From Acidisphaera sp. L21 (lineage in GTDB: Bacteria > Pseudomonadota > Alphaproteobacteria > Acetobacterales > Acetobacteraceae): a DNA stretch of 64,000 nt. The notes under the pieces are model-generated. The model worked only from the letters and a program-made list of their open reading frames with translations, searched no databases and was not told the origin of the DNA. Positions 1-8,347 of this stretch are shown here, one piece after another. Every line of letters begins with the position of its first letter. Position 1 is the stretch's first letter. Both the position numbers and the translations under genes were made by a program. The DNA lies in assembly GCF_009765685.1 (NCBI RefSeq), contig NZ_LMUY01000133.1, forward strand, positions 47,405 to 111,404, written 5' to 3'.

Positions 1-122
1 AGCCCAGCCTCGCCGTCGCACGCGACCTCCACCGCGAAGCCATCACGGGCCAGGTGGCGCCCCACCAGGCGGCACAGGCCTTGATCGTCATCCACGTAGA
101 GCACTCGGACGGGAGGCGTCAC
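1..122 (-). CDS. Response-regulator receiver domain protein, N-terminal part (runs off left edge)
   Basis: Reading leftwards from a GTG at 122 gives a peptide with the first strand and acidic pocket of a CheY-type receiver (VLYVDDDQGLCRLVGRHLA), so this is the N-terminus of a receiver-domain protein. Whether it is a single receiver, a hybrid kinase or a regulator with an output domain cannot be seen. The GTG lies four bases after the stop of the upstream response regulator and no in-frame ATG is nearby, which supports the start and suggests the same transcript. It is the third gene of a kinase–regulator–receiver series. Confidence 0.7.
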   Translation of the reverse strand, partial: MTPPVRVLYVDDDQGLCRLVGRHLARDGFAVEVACDGEAG

Positions 123-126
123 CCGG

Positions 127-567
127 TCAGTCCGCTTCGGGGACCTGCATCACCGCCAGGAACAGGCCGAGTTGCCGGATCGCGACGGCAAAGCTCTCAT
201 ATTCGACAGGCTTGGTGATGTAGACGTTGCAGCCCAGGTCGTAGCAGCGCTGGATCTCCACCTTGTCGTCCGTCGTCGTCAGCACGATCACCGGGGCACG
301 GCGCACCAGGTCATCGGCCTTGATCCGGGCCAGGATGTCCGTCCCGCTCATATCCGGTAGGTTCAGGTCCAGCAGCACGAGAACCGGGAGGTGCACATGG
401 CGCTTGCCGTCCGGCCCGGTGCCGAACAGATGCTCCAACGCCGCCGTGCCGTCGGTGAACGGGATGATCTGGTTGTTCACCCCTGCCCGGCGCACGTTCT
501 TTTCGATCAGCCTTGCGTGGCCGGGGTCGTCCTCGATCAGAAGGATCGTCACGGGATTGGCATTCAC
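127..567 (-). CDS. Single-domain response regulator, Rcp1-like
   Basis: 146 residues, only a receiver domain and no output domain, so it acts as a phosphorelay or signalling partner rather than a DNA-binding regulator. The acidic pair is in IEDD (residues 11–14), the phospho-accepting Asp is D67 in LLDLNLPDMSG, the Thr switch is in VLTTTD (about 97–99) and the conserved Lys is K119 in ITKP. The sequence style (ARLIEKNVRRAG near the N-terminus, a loop before the phospho-Asp) is that of the Rcp1 regulators that work with phytochrome-like kinases. Its ATG overlaps the stop of the histidine kinase gene by four bases, so the kinase is the expected phosphodonor. Confidence 0.88.
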   Translation of the reverse strand: MNANPVTILLIEDDPGHARLIEKNVRRAGVNNQIIPFTDGTAALEHLFGTGPDGKRHVHLPVLVLLDLNLPDMSGTDILARIKADDLVRRAPVIVLTTTDDKVEIQRCYDLGCNVYITKPVEYESFAVAIRQLGLFLAVMQVPEAD

Positions 568-2063
568 GCCGCATTCTCCATCGCGTTCGGTGCGACCACT
601 GGTAGCCTAATGATGAAAGTCGTTCCTACGTCCAGCGTCGACGTGCAATCTATACTGCCACCCAGCCTGCGGACCAAAGCACGGACATGGGCCAATCCGA
701 TACCCTCCCCCGGCACCGTTTGGTCGCCAGCGCGACGAAATAGCTCGAACACTCTCTCAAAATCTCGCTCGGCGATACCGCGCCCATTATCAGAGATCTC
801 ATAGCGGATCATCGGCCCCTCTCGCCTGCCCTGCACACGGATCAGTCCAGGACGTCCAGGCTTGAGGTATTTTAGGGCGTTATCAATGACATTGGTGAAC
901 ACCTGCTCAATCGCCAGTCGGTCGGCGGTGATGTTCGGCACGGTGGCGATCTCAATTTTCGCCTCCTTCAGGGTGGTTTGGTGCTGCATGCTGTCCGCCA
1001 TCGCATCCAGCATGCCCGCCATATTCAACGGCTCCGCCGCCAGCACCCGGCGCCCCTCCCGCGACAGCTTTAGGATCGCGTTGATCAGCCGGTCCATCTT
1101 GCTGGTGGAGCTTTTGATGAAACGCAGGGCTTCCGGGATGTCCTCCAACACGGCCTCGCGCAGGTCGGGCGGCGTGTCCTCAACCTTGATGTGCAGGCTC
1201 AGCGCCTGAGCAGCCTGCTCCAGCTCACTGGTAAACCCCATGATGTTGACCAGCGGCGCCCGAAGGTCATGCGAGACGATATAGGCGAACCGCTGGATCT
1301 CCTCATTGGCCGCGGTGAGGTCGGCGGTGCGGTTTCGGACAGTCTCGTCCAGCCGTTCGTTGCTCATCTCCAGCAGGACGTTCGCCTCGTCCCTGGCCAC
1401 CTGGGCGGCCCGCATCGTCTGCAGGTAACCGCGCAACCCCAGCCCGATCAGCCCAGCCAGGCCCAGCACCGTCACCAATCCAGCAAAGTCGATCGCGATC
1501 AGAAAACGTCCGCCGCTGGTGACCACCGCAACCCGGCGCGCCAGGTCGACGTCCAACTGGCCCTCTAGCGACGCGACGAGCTGGCGGATCATCACCATGC
1601 TGTCCCGCCCGAGATTGCTGCGGACCAGCGCGACCGCATCGGGGAGTTTATCGTCCTGCGCCAGTGTGATCGTCTGACGTAGCTCGGCGAGCTTGGCCAC
1701 GACCACTTGCTGAAATGCCGCCACCTGGGGGTCGCCAGGGCGATCCTGCATCAATGTCTTCAGCAGTCCCGGCAGCACCTGCTCGGCGTGGACCAGCGGA
1801 TCGAGGTAGTCGGGGTTCAGCGTCAACAGGAAGCCGCGCTGCGACGTCTCGGCATCCTGAGCCGCCAATAGGATCGCCCCAACATTGTTACGTTGGGCCC
1901 GTGTCGTCTGCGCCCTGGCGAGCGCGGTCGAATTCCGGCTCGCCTGCCAAACCGACGCCCCGGCGACGCCAACGAGCAAGAGCAACACCGCGGCCAATGC
2001 GACGATGCCGGCACCGCCCAAGGCACGGGGCGCACGCTTAAGCTGCACAGGGGCATTCACCAT
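564..2063 (-). CDS. Membrane sensor histidine kinase with CHASE3-like sensor domain
   Basis: About 499 residues from the ATG at 2063; a longer frame exists only from a TTG at 2123, which I reject. Domains in order: transmembrane segment (about residues 15–40), periplasmic CHASE3-like helical region (about 45–185), second transmembrane segment (about 190–212), coiled linker, HisKA with the phospho-accepting His near residue 265 in VSHDLRAP, and a HATPase_c domain with an N-box (NVIDNALKYLKPG), DNGRGI and GEGIGLAHV. The dimerisation region resembles phytochrome-type kinases, matching the Rcp1-like regulator that follows with an ATGA overlap. The signal it senses is unknown. It is transcribed away from the tkt operon. 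Confidence 0.87.
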   Translation of the reverse strand: MVNAPVQLKRAPRALGGAGIVALAAVLLLLVGVAGASVWQASRNSTALARAQTTRAQRNNVGAILLAAQDAETSQRGFLLTLNPDYLDPLVHAEQVLPGLLKTLMQDRPGDPQVAAFQQVVVAKLAELRQTITLAQDDKLPDAVALVRSNLGRDSMVMIRQLVASLEGQLDVDLARRVAVVTSGGRFLIAIDFAGLVTVLGLAGLIGLGLRGYLQTMRAAQVARDEANVLLEMSNERLDETVRNRTADLTAANEEIQRFAYIVSHDLRAPLVNIMGFTSELEQAAQALSLHIKVEDTPPDLREAVLEDIPEALRFIKSSTSKMDRLINAILKLSREGRRVLAAEPLNMAGMLDAMADSMQHQTTLKEAKIEIATVPNITADRLAIEQVFTNVIDNALKYLKPGRPGLIRVQGRREGPMIRYEISDNGRGIAERDFERVFELFRRAGDQTVPGEGIGLAHVRALVRRLGGSIDCTSTLDVGTTFIIRLPVVAPNAMENAA

Positions 2064-2318
2064 AGGATGGTTATGCCGCCTCGAGCCCTGATGCGTCAGT
2101 CGGCCCAGGCAAGGAACGCGCAATGATTAATCACGAGACCGTGATCTTGGTGATGGGTCGGCGAAATATTCAAGACTGTCACGAACCCCTTGGTCCATTC
2201 CATGGTTAGGGTGTCATATGAGACGCCGCTGCCGCAGGGCGTGGCTTGGCTTGCCCTGCCCCACAGGCAGCGCTGGGCTGCAAACGGGGTAGACACTGCC
2301 ATTTGGAGAACGAGTTCG
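2064..2318. other. Intergenic region between divergent histidine kinase and tkt operon
   Basis: 255 bases with no convincing gene. It must hold the promoters of both the kinase module (minus) and the pentose-phosphate operon (plus). One weak plus-strand candidate is TTGGTC at 2190–2195 with TCATAT at 2214–2219 (18-base spacer), but the match to consensus is poor. A good Shine–Dalgarno GGAG (2305–2308) sits ten bases before the tkt ATG. Confidence 0.5.
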
Positions 2319-4409
2319 ATGGACCAACCGGTATCAACCATGACAGCGTCGACGACCGTGCGGGGGGACATCGACGAGGTTGCGATCAATACGATCCGGA
2401 CCTTGGCCATGGATGCAGTGCAGAAGGCTAATTCTGGTCATCCCGGCACGCCCATGGGAATGGCCCCCGTCGGCTACACCTTATGGCAACACGCGTTGCG
2501 GTATGACCCGGCGGATCCGCATTGGCCAAACCGTGACCGCTTCGTCCTCTCCGTCGGCCATGCCTCGATGCTGCTCTACGCGCTTCTCCATTTGGCACAG
2601 GTCGCGTCCGACAAGGAACACCGGGACAAGGGTCCATACGCCGTCACGCTGGACGACATTAAGCAGTTCCGGCAACTCAGTTCGGTCACGCCGGGTCATC
2701 CGGAATACCGTATGACGGCGGGCGTCGAGACGACGACGGGCCCGCTGGCACAGGGAGTGTCCAACAGCGTCGGCATGGCAATGGCGCAGCGCTATCTGGC
2801 CGCGCGCTACAACCGGCCTGGCTATGACATATTTGATTATCATGTCTACGCCCTTTGCGGCGACGGCTGCATGATGGAAGGCGTGTCAAACGAAGCAGCT
2901 TCCGTCGCCGGGCATCTGAAGCTCGGGAACCTCACCTGGATCTATGACAGCAACCACATCACCATCGAGGGCGCCACCAGCCTGGCGTTCAGCGACGATG
3001 TGGGCGGCCGGTTGGCCGCGATGGGTTGGCACGTCATCCACGTGAACGACGCGAACGACACTGCGGCAGTGGCCAAGGCACTGGACGATGCGAAGGCCGT
3101 CACCACCGGCCCCACCATCATCGTAGTGCATAGCATCATCGGCTACGGCGCGCCCAAAAAGGCCGGCACGCGCGAGGCGCATGGTGAACCGCTGGGCGTC
3201 GAGGAGATCAAGGGCGCCAAGCGCAATTATGGCTGGCCCGAAGATGCGCAGTTTCTGGTGCCAGACGGCGTGCACCAGCGCTTCTCCGAGGTGATGGGAG
3301 CGCGCGGAGCCACAGCGCATGCCGCGTGGAACGAACTGATGGCGCGCTACCGCAAGGAATATCCTGATCTCGCGGCCGAGTTGGACATGATCGAGGGCCA
3401 TACGCTCCCGCAAGGCTGGGATGCCGATATCCCGGTTTTCCCCGCCGATGCGAAGGGCATCGCCTCGCGAGATTCGTCGCAGAAAGTCTTGAATGCTATC
3501 GCGAAGAACGTGCCGTGGTTGATCGGCGGTGCGGCAGACCTTGCGCCGTCCACCAAGTCCAACGTCACTTTCGAGGGCGCCGGTTCGTTCGAGGCGGGTA
3601 GTTATGGCGGCCGCAACTTCCATTTCGGCATTCGCGAACACGCCATGGGCTCGATCGTCAACGGCATGGGGCTATCAGGCATCCGCGCGTATGGAAGCGG
3701 CTTCTTGATCTTCTCCGACTATATGAAGGCGCCGATCCGGCTCTCTGCGATCATGGAGCTGCCAGTGATCTACATCTTCACCCATGACAGCATCGGCGTC
3801 GGCGAGGACGGCCCGACTCACCAGCCGATCGAGCAGATCGTCTCGCTGCGTGCCATCCCCGGCATGATCGTGCTGCGCCCCGCCGATGCGAACGAGGTGG
3901 CGGAGGCCTGGCGCATCACGATGCACGAGGTCGACCGGCCGGTATCGCTGATCCTTAGCCGGCAGGCACTCCCGACGCTGGACCGTAACAAGTACGCCCC
4001 AGCGTCCGGCGTTGCCAAGGGCGCCTATATTCTGGCCGATTGCGAGGGCACGCCCGAGGTGATCCTGATGGCAACGGGCTCCGAAGTGTCGATGTGCATC
4101 GGCGCCTATGAAACGTTAAAGACCGAGGGCGTTAAGGCACGGGTCGTGTCCATGCCGTCCTGGGAACTGTTCGAGGCACAAGGACAGGCCTACCGCGAGG
4201 AAGTGCTGCCCCCGTCGGTCAAGGGACGCCTGGCTGTGGAACAGGCGGCGACGATTGGCTGGGATCGCTATGTGGGCTTTGGCGGTTTCGTGATCGGCAT
4301 GCACAGCTTCGGCGCCTCTGCCCCGCTGGCCGCACTACAAACCAAGTTTGGCTTCACCCCCGAGGCTGTGTTGAACGAAGCACGCAAGCAGGCAAAGCGC
4401 GCGAGCTAG
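2319..4409 (+). CDS. tkt: Transketolase
   Basis: Thiamine-diphosphate enzyme that moves two-carbon ketol units between pentose and triose/hexose phosphates in the cytosol. 696 residues, the usual length. Visible marks are SGHPGTPMG near the N-terminus, the ThDP/Mg motif GDGCMMEGV with the following SNHITIEG, the GEDGPTHQPIEQ stretch of the pyrimidine-binding domain, and the C-terminal GMHSFGASAP. I chose the ATG at 2319 because GGAG lies at 2305–2308; an upstream extension to 2190 has no family similarity. First gene of the pentose-phosphate operon, ten bases before tal-pgi. Confidence 0.97.
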   Translation: MDQPVSTMTASTTVRGDIDEVAINTIRTLAMDAVQKANSGHPGTPMGMAPVGYTLWQHALRYDPADPHWPNRDRFVLSVGHASMLLYALLHLAQVASDKEHRDKGPYAVTLDDIKQFRQLSSVTPGHPEYRMTAGVETTTGPLAQGVSNSVGMAMAQRYLAARYNRPGYDIFDYHVYALCGDGCMMEGVSNEAASVAGHLKLGNLTWIYDSNHITIEGATSLAFSDDVGGRLAAMGWHVIHVNDANDTAAVAKALDDAKAVTTGPTIIVVHSIIGYGAPKKAGTREAHGEPLGVEEIKGAKRNYGWPEDAQFLVPDGVHQRFSEVMGARGATAHAAWNELMARYRKEYPDLAAELDMIEGHTLPQGWDADIPVFPADAKGIASRDSSQKVLNAIAKNVPWLIGGAADLAPSTKSNVTFEGAGSFEAGSYGGRNFHFGIREHAMGSIVNGMGLSGIRAYGSGFLIFSDYMKAPIRLSAIMELPVIYIFTHDSIGVGEDGPTHQPIEQIVSLRAIPGMIVLRPADANEVAEAWRITMHEVDRPVSLILSRQALPTLDRNKYAPASGVAKGAYILADCEGTPEVILMATGSEVSMCIGAYETLKTEGVKARVVSMPSWELFEAQGQAYREEVLPPSVKGRLAVEQAATIGWDRYVGFGGFVIGMHSFGASAPLAALQTKFGFTPEAVLNEARKQAKRAS

Positions 4410-4419
4410 GAGAGCGACG

Positions 4420-7275
4420 ATGGACATGCAGACCGAAACTTCCAATCCGCTTAAGTCGCTCGAGCAATTCGGGCAGTCACCATGGCTGGACTTCATCGAA
4501 CGGAACTTCCTAACCGAAGGCTTACAGGCGCTGATCGAGCGCGACGGGCTGAAGGGGATGACCTCAAACCCGTCGATCTTTGAAAAGGCGATGGGTCACG
4601 GCACCAACTATGACGCCGGATTCAAGGAGCTTGCGGCGAAGGGTGACGTAGACGCCCAGACAATCTACGAGAGCCTGGCAATCCAGGATATTCAGAAAGC
4701 GGCAGATATGCTGCTGCCCGTCTATCACGCGACCAACAAGGTCGATGGCTACGTCTCGCTGGAAGTCTCCCCCTATCTGGCGCTGCGGACCGATGACACC
4801 ATCGCCGAAGCGCGTCGCCTGTGGAAAATGGTCGGGCGCGACAATCTGATGGTGAAGGTGCCCGGCACTCACCAAGGAACACCCGCCATTCGCACGCTGA
4901 TCGGCGAGGGCATGAACATCAACGTCACCCTGCTGTTCAGCCAGCAGGCCTACAAGGACGTGGCCGAGGCGTTCATCGCCGGGCTGGAGGATTTCAAAGC
5001 CAAGGGTGGCGATGTCAGCCGCGTGGCGAGCGTGGCGTCGTTCTTCGTCAGCCGCATCGATGCACAAATCGACAAGCAGATCGACAAGAACCTGGAAGCC
5101 GGCGGCACGGACGTGCCAGACCTGAAGCGTATTCGGGGCAAGGTTGCTATCGCCAACGCGAAGCTGGCGTACCAACACTTTCTATCCCTGATCAGCAGCG
5201 ATCGGTGGAAAGCCCTGGGCGGCGCCGGCGCGATGCCACAGCGTTTGCTGTGGGCCAGCACCGGCACCAAGGACAAAGCATATAGCGACGTCCTGTATGT
5301 CGAAGGGCTCATCGGCCGCGACACGGTAAACACCATGCCACCTGCGACAATGGACGCGTTCCGCGACCACGGTAAGCCGGCAGAGGCGTTGACCGTCGGT
5401 GTCGACGACGCGAAGGAAGTGCTGGCAACGGCGAAGCGCCTTGGCCTGAATCTGGACAAGGTGACGAGCGACCTGGTGGATGACGGCGTCAAGCAATTCG
5501 CCAAGGCCGCCGACGACCTGCTCGGCGCCGTGGCTGCGAAGCGCAACGCCATGTTGGGCGACACGCTTGTCACCGTTTCGTCCAGCCTGCCGAAAGACAT
5601 GGGTGAGGCCGTCGAAAAGAGCCTGGATAGCTGGCGCGAAGCCGGCAAGGTTCGGCAGCTCTGGGCGCACGACTCCTCGATTTGGACCGGGCAGGATGAG
5701 GGGAAATGGCTTGCTTGGCTGGATATCGTCAACGACCGCATCGCCGATCTGGCGCAGCTGCAGTTGTTCCAGGACAGCGTGAAGGAAGGTGGCTTTACCG
5801 ACGTCCTGCTGCTCGGCATGGGCGGCTCCAGCCTAGGGCCAGAGGTGCTGGCCGAGACATATGGCAAGCGCGGCGGCTTCCCCACCCTGCACGTCCTGGA
5901 CAGCACCGATCCGCAGCAAATTGCGGCGTTCGAGAAGAAGGTGACGCTGGCGACCACCCTGGTCATCGTGTCCAGCAAGTCCGGCGGAACGCTGGAGCCA
6001 AATATTCTGAAGGCCTATTTCTTCGACGCCATGCAGAAGGCGGTCGGCGCTGGTAAGGCGGCCGAGCATTTCGTCGCCGTCACCGACCCTGGGTCGCACA
6101 TGCAGGAAGTCGCGGAGAAGGACGGGTTCCGCAACATCTTCTACGGTGACCCAGGCATTGGCGGCCGCTACTCCGTGTTGTCCAATTTCGGCATGGTGCC
6201 GGCGGCTGCGATGGGGCTCGACCTCGATCAGTTCCTGAACTCTGCCGCGCTGATGGTGCGTGCCTGTGCGGCTGGCACACCACCGCTGCAAAACCCTGGC
6301 GTCCAGTTGGGCGCCGTGATTGGCATCGGTGCGACCACCGGGCGTGACAAGGTCACCATCACCGCCTCGCCCGGGATCGCCGATGTGGGCGCCTGGTTGG
6401 AGCAATTGCTTGCGGAAAGCACCGGCAAGGAAGGCCACGGCATCGTCCCCGTGGATAACGAGCCGCTGGCCGATGCTTCGCATTACGGCACCGACCGTGT
6501 GTTCGCCTATCTACGGATGCGGGATGCCCCTGACGCCGCGCAGGAGAAGGCGGTCGAGGCCTTGAAGGCGGCCGGCCAGCCCGTCGTGACGGTCGAGATG
6601 GCCACCACGCTGCAGCTTGGCCAGATGTTCTTCCTGTGGGAATTCGCGACCGCGGTGGCCGGGTCGATCATCGGGATCGACGCATTCAACCAGCCGGACG
6701 TAGAGGCCAGCAAGATCGCCACCAAGAAGCTGACCAGCGCCTATAATGACAGCGGCAAGCTGCCGGATGAAACGCCGTTCCTGACCGATGGCGCCATCCA
6801 ATTGTTTAGCGACCCGAAGAATGCCGGGGAACTGGCCAAGGCCGGCAACACGCTGGCTGCAGTGATGAAGGCGCATCTCGCCCGCGTGGGTGCCGGCGAT
6901 TACGCAGCCCTGCTCGCCTACATCCAGCGCACGCCCGAAAATATTGCGCTGCTACAGGAATTGCGGACTGGCATCCGCGACGCCAAGAAGGTGGCGACCG
7001 TGGCCGAGTTCGGGCCACGGTTCCTACACTCCACTGGCCAGGCCTATAAGGGTGGGCCAAACAGCGGTGTGTTTACGCAGGTGACGGCAACCGACGCCGC
7101 CGATCTCGCCGTGCCTGGTGAGCGTTACACGTTCAGCGTCGTCAAGGCGGCGCAGGCGCGCGGCGACTTCGACGTACTAGCCGAACGTGGCCGCCGCGCC
7201 TTGCGTGTGCATATAACCGGCGACTTGCAGGCTGGGCTGAAGACGCTGGCGACCGCCATTCGCGGCGCCCTCTAG
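4420..7275 (+). CDS. tal-pgi: Bifunctional transaldolase / glucose-6-phosphate isomerase
   Basis: 951 residues: a transaldolase domain (about 1–370) fused to a phosphoglucose isomerase domain (about 380–951). The transaldolase half has GMTSNPSIFEKA and the Schiff-base lysine K146 in LMVKVPGT. The isomerase half has the sugar-phosphate motif SSKSGGTLEP (near 517) and the family signature with FNQPDVEASK (near 756). It links the non-oxidative pentose-phosphate branch with fructose/glucose 6-phosphate interconversion in one polypeptide. The start has GAGAG just upstream. Such fusions are known in acetic acid bacteria and some other groups. No separate tal or pgi is in the window. Confidence 0.96.
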   Translation: MDMQTETSNPLKSLEQFGQSPWLDFIERNFLTEGLQALIERDGLKGMTSNPSIFEKAMGHGTNYDAGFKELAAKGDVDAQTIYESLAIQDIQKAADMLLPVYHATNKVDGYVSLEVSPYLALRTDDTIAEARRLWKMVGRDNLMVKVPGTHQGTPAIRTLIGEGMNINVTLLFSQQAYKDVAEAFIAGLEDFKAKGGDVSRVASVASFFVSRIDAQIDKQIDKNLEAGGTDVPDLKRIRGKVAIANAKLAYQHFLSLISSDRWKALGGAGAMPQRLLWASTGTKDKAYSDVLYVEGLIGRDTVNTMPPATMDAFRDHGKPAEALTVGVDDAKEVLATAKRLGLNLDKVTSDLVDDGVKQFAKAADDLLGAVAAKRNAMLGDTLVTVSSSLPKDMGEAVEKSLDSWREAGKVRQLWAHDSSIWTGQDEGKWLAWLDIVNDRIADLAQLQLFQDSVKEGGFTDVLLLGMGGSSLGPEVLAETYGKRGGFPTLHVLDSTDPQQIAAFEKKVTLATTLVIVSSKSGGTLEPNILKAYFFDAMQKAVGAGKAAEHFVAVTDPGSHMQEVAEKDGFRNIFYGDPGIGGRYSVLSNFGMVPAAAMGLDLDQFLNSAALMVRACAAGTPPLQNPGVQLGAVIGIGATTGRDKVTITASPGIADVGAWLEQLLAESTGKEGHGIVPVDNEPLADASHYGTDRVFAYLRMRDAPDAAQEKAVEALKAAGQPVVTVEMATTLQLGQMFFLWEFATAVAGSIIGIDAFNQPDVEASKIATKKLTSAYNDSGKLPDETPFLTDGAIQLFSDPKNAGELAKAGNTLAAVMKAHLARVGAGDYAALLAYIQRTPENIALLQELRTGIRDAKKVATVAEFGPRFLHSTGQAYKGGPNSGVFTQVTATDAADLAVPGERYTFSVVKAAQARGDFDVLAERGRRALRVHITGDLQAGLKTLATAIRGAL

Positions 7276-7284
7276 ATGACGACC

Positions 7285-7332
7285 GTGGCCAGGGGGATCC
7301 TTCCCTGGCCACACGCCGGGGCTCGGCCCCGG
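7285..7332. repeat. Paired intergenic hairpins between tal-pgi and gnd
   Basis: Two back-to-back inverted repeats fill the 89-base gap. The first has perfect 10-base arms GTGGCCAGGG (7285–7294) and CCCTGGCCAC (7303–7312) round an 8-base loop. The second has arms CCGGGG (7316–7321) and CCCCGG (7327–7332) round CTCGG. No T-run follows, so a plain intrinsic terminator is unlikely; an RNA processing or stability role within the operon, or a dispersed repeat family, is more plausible. A related CCAGGG/CCCTGG arrangement occurs at 49564–49641. Confidence 0.7.
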
Positions 7333-7364
7333 ACCCAGGTTTTCCCTAATTTCGGAGCATCGGC

Positions 7365-8342
7365 ATGAAACTCGGCGTGATCGGCCTCGGTCGCATGGGC
7401 GGCAACATCAGCCTGCGTTTGATGAAGCACGGCCATGAATGCGTGGTCTTCGACCAGAGCGAAAAGGCAGTGGATGGCATCGTTGGCCAGGGGGCCGCCA
7501 AGTCCAGCGGCTTGCAGGACATGGTGAAACAACTCCCCTCCCCCCGCATCGTCTGGGTGATGCTGCCCGCCGGCAAGATCACTGAAGAGGCGGTACAAAC
7601 ACTGGGTGGCATATTGGAGAAGGGCGACATCATCATCGATGGCGGCAACTCCATGTACAAGGACGACATCCGGCGCGCAAGGGAGCTGCGCGAGAAGGGC
7701 GTCGTCTATGTCGACGTCGGCACCTCCGGAGGCGTGTGGGGCCTGCAACGCGGTTATTGCATGATGATCGGCGGCGAGGATGCGGCCGTAAAGCACATCG
7801 ACCCAATCCTATCCGCGCTGGCACCAGGCGAAGGCACCATCGACAAGACGCCGCATCGCGAGGGGCGCAATCCAACTGCCGAACAGGGCTATCTGCATTG
7901 CGGCCCGGCAGGCAGCGGTCATTTCGTCAAGATGGTCCACAATGGCATCGAATACGGGATGATGCAGGCCTATGCCGAGGGCTTCGACGTCCTAAAGAAC
8001 AAAAACAGCACCGAACTTGAGGAAGACCAGCGTTTCGACCTCAACATGGGCGACATCGCCGAAGTGTGGCGCCGCGGCTCCGTGGTGTCGTCCTGGCTGC
8101 TGGATCTGACCGCATTGGCGCTGGCCAGTGATGAGAAGCTGGAGAAGTTCACCGGCGACGTGTCCGACAGCGGTGAAGGCCGCTGGACAATCGACGCCGC
8201 GGTGGAGGAGGCCGTCCCCGTCCCTGTGCTGGCCGCCTCCCTCTTCGCACGCTTCCGTTCGCGGCAGGAGCATACGTTCGGCGAGAAGATGCTGTCGGCG
8301 ATGCGCTTCGGCTTTGGTGGCCACGTCGAACCGAAGGCTTGA
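7365..8342 (+). CDS. gnd: 6-phosphogluconate dehydrogenase (decarboxylating), short form
   Basis: Converts 6-phosphogluconate to ribulose 5-phosphate and CO2. At 325 residues it belongs to the short, GndA/YqeC-like class rather than the 470-residue class. The N-terminal Rossmann motif is GLGRMGGN, the substrate-binding GTSGGVWG lies near residue 124, and the catalytic Lys/His region [12 protein letters not shown] is at about 188–199. Short-form enzymes of acetic acid bacteria often prefer NAD; the residues after the second strand (VFDQSEKA, acidic at the tip) fit NAD use, which is an inference. It follows the hairpin pair and precedes zwf directly. Confidence 0.95.
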   Translation: MKLGVIGLGRMGGNISLRLMKHGHECVVFDQSEKAVDGIVGQGAAKSSGLQDMVKQLPSPRIVWVMLPAGKITEEAVQTLGGILEKGDIIIDGGNSMYKDDIRRARELREKGVVYVDVGTSGGVWGLQRGYCMMIGGEDAAVKHIDPILSALAPGEGTIDKTPHREGRNPTAEQGYLHCGPAGSGHFVKMVHNGIEYGMMQAYAEGFDVLKNKNSTELEEDQRFDLNMGDIAEVWRRGSVVSSWLLDLTALALASDEKLEKFTGDVSDSGEGRWTIDAAVEEAVPVPVLAASLFARFRSRQEHTFGEKMLSAMRFGFGGHVEPKA

Positions 8343-8347
8343 GCGCG

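Noticed and set aside
2064..2123. N-terminal extension of the histidine kinase to a TTG at 2123
   Set aside because: The extension has no membrane or domain feature, and an ATG at 2063 leads directly into the first transmembrane segment.
4950..5978. Open frame of 342 codons antisense to tal-pgi
   Set aside because: Ser/Arg-rich shadow with no start context; the fusion enzyme on the plus strand is certain.
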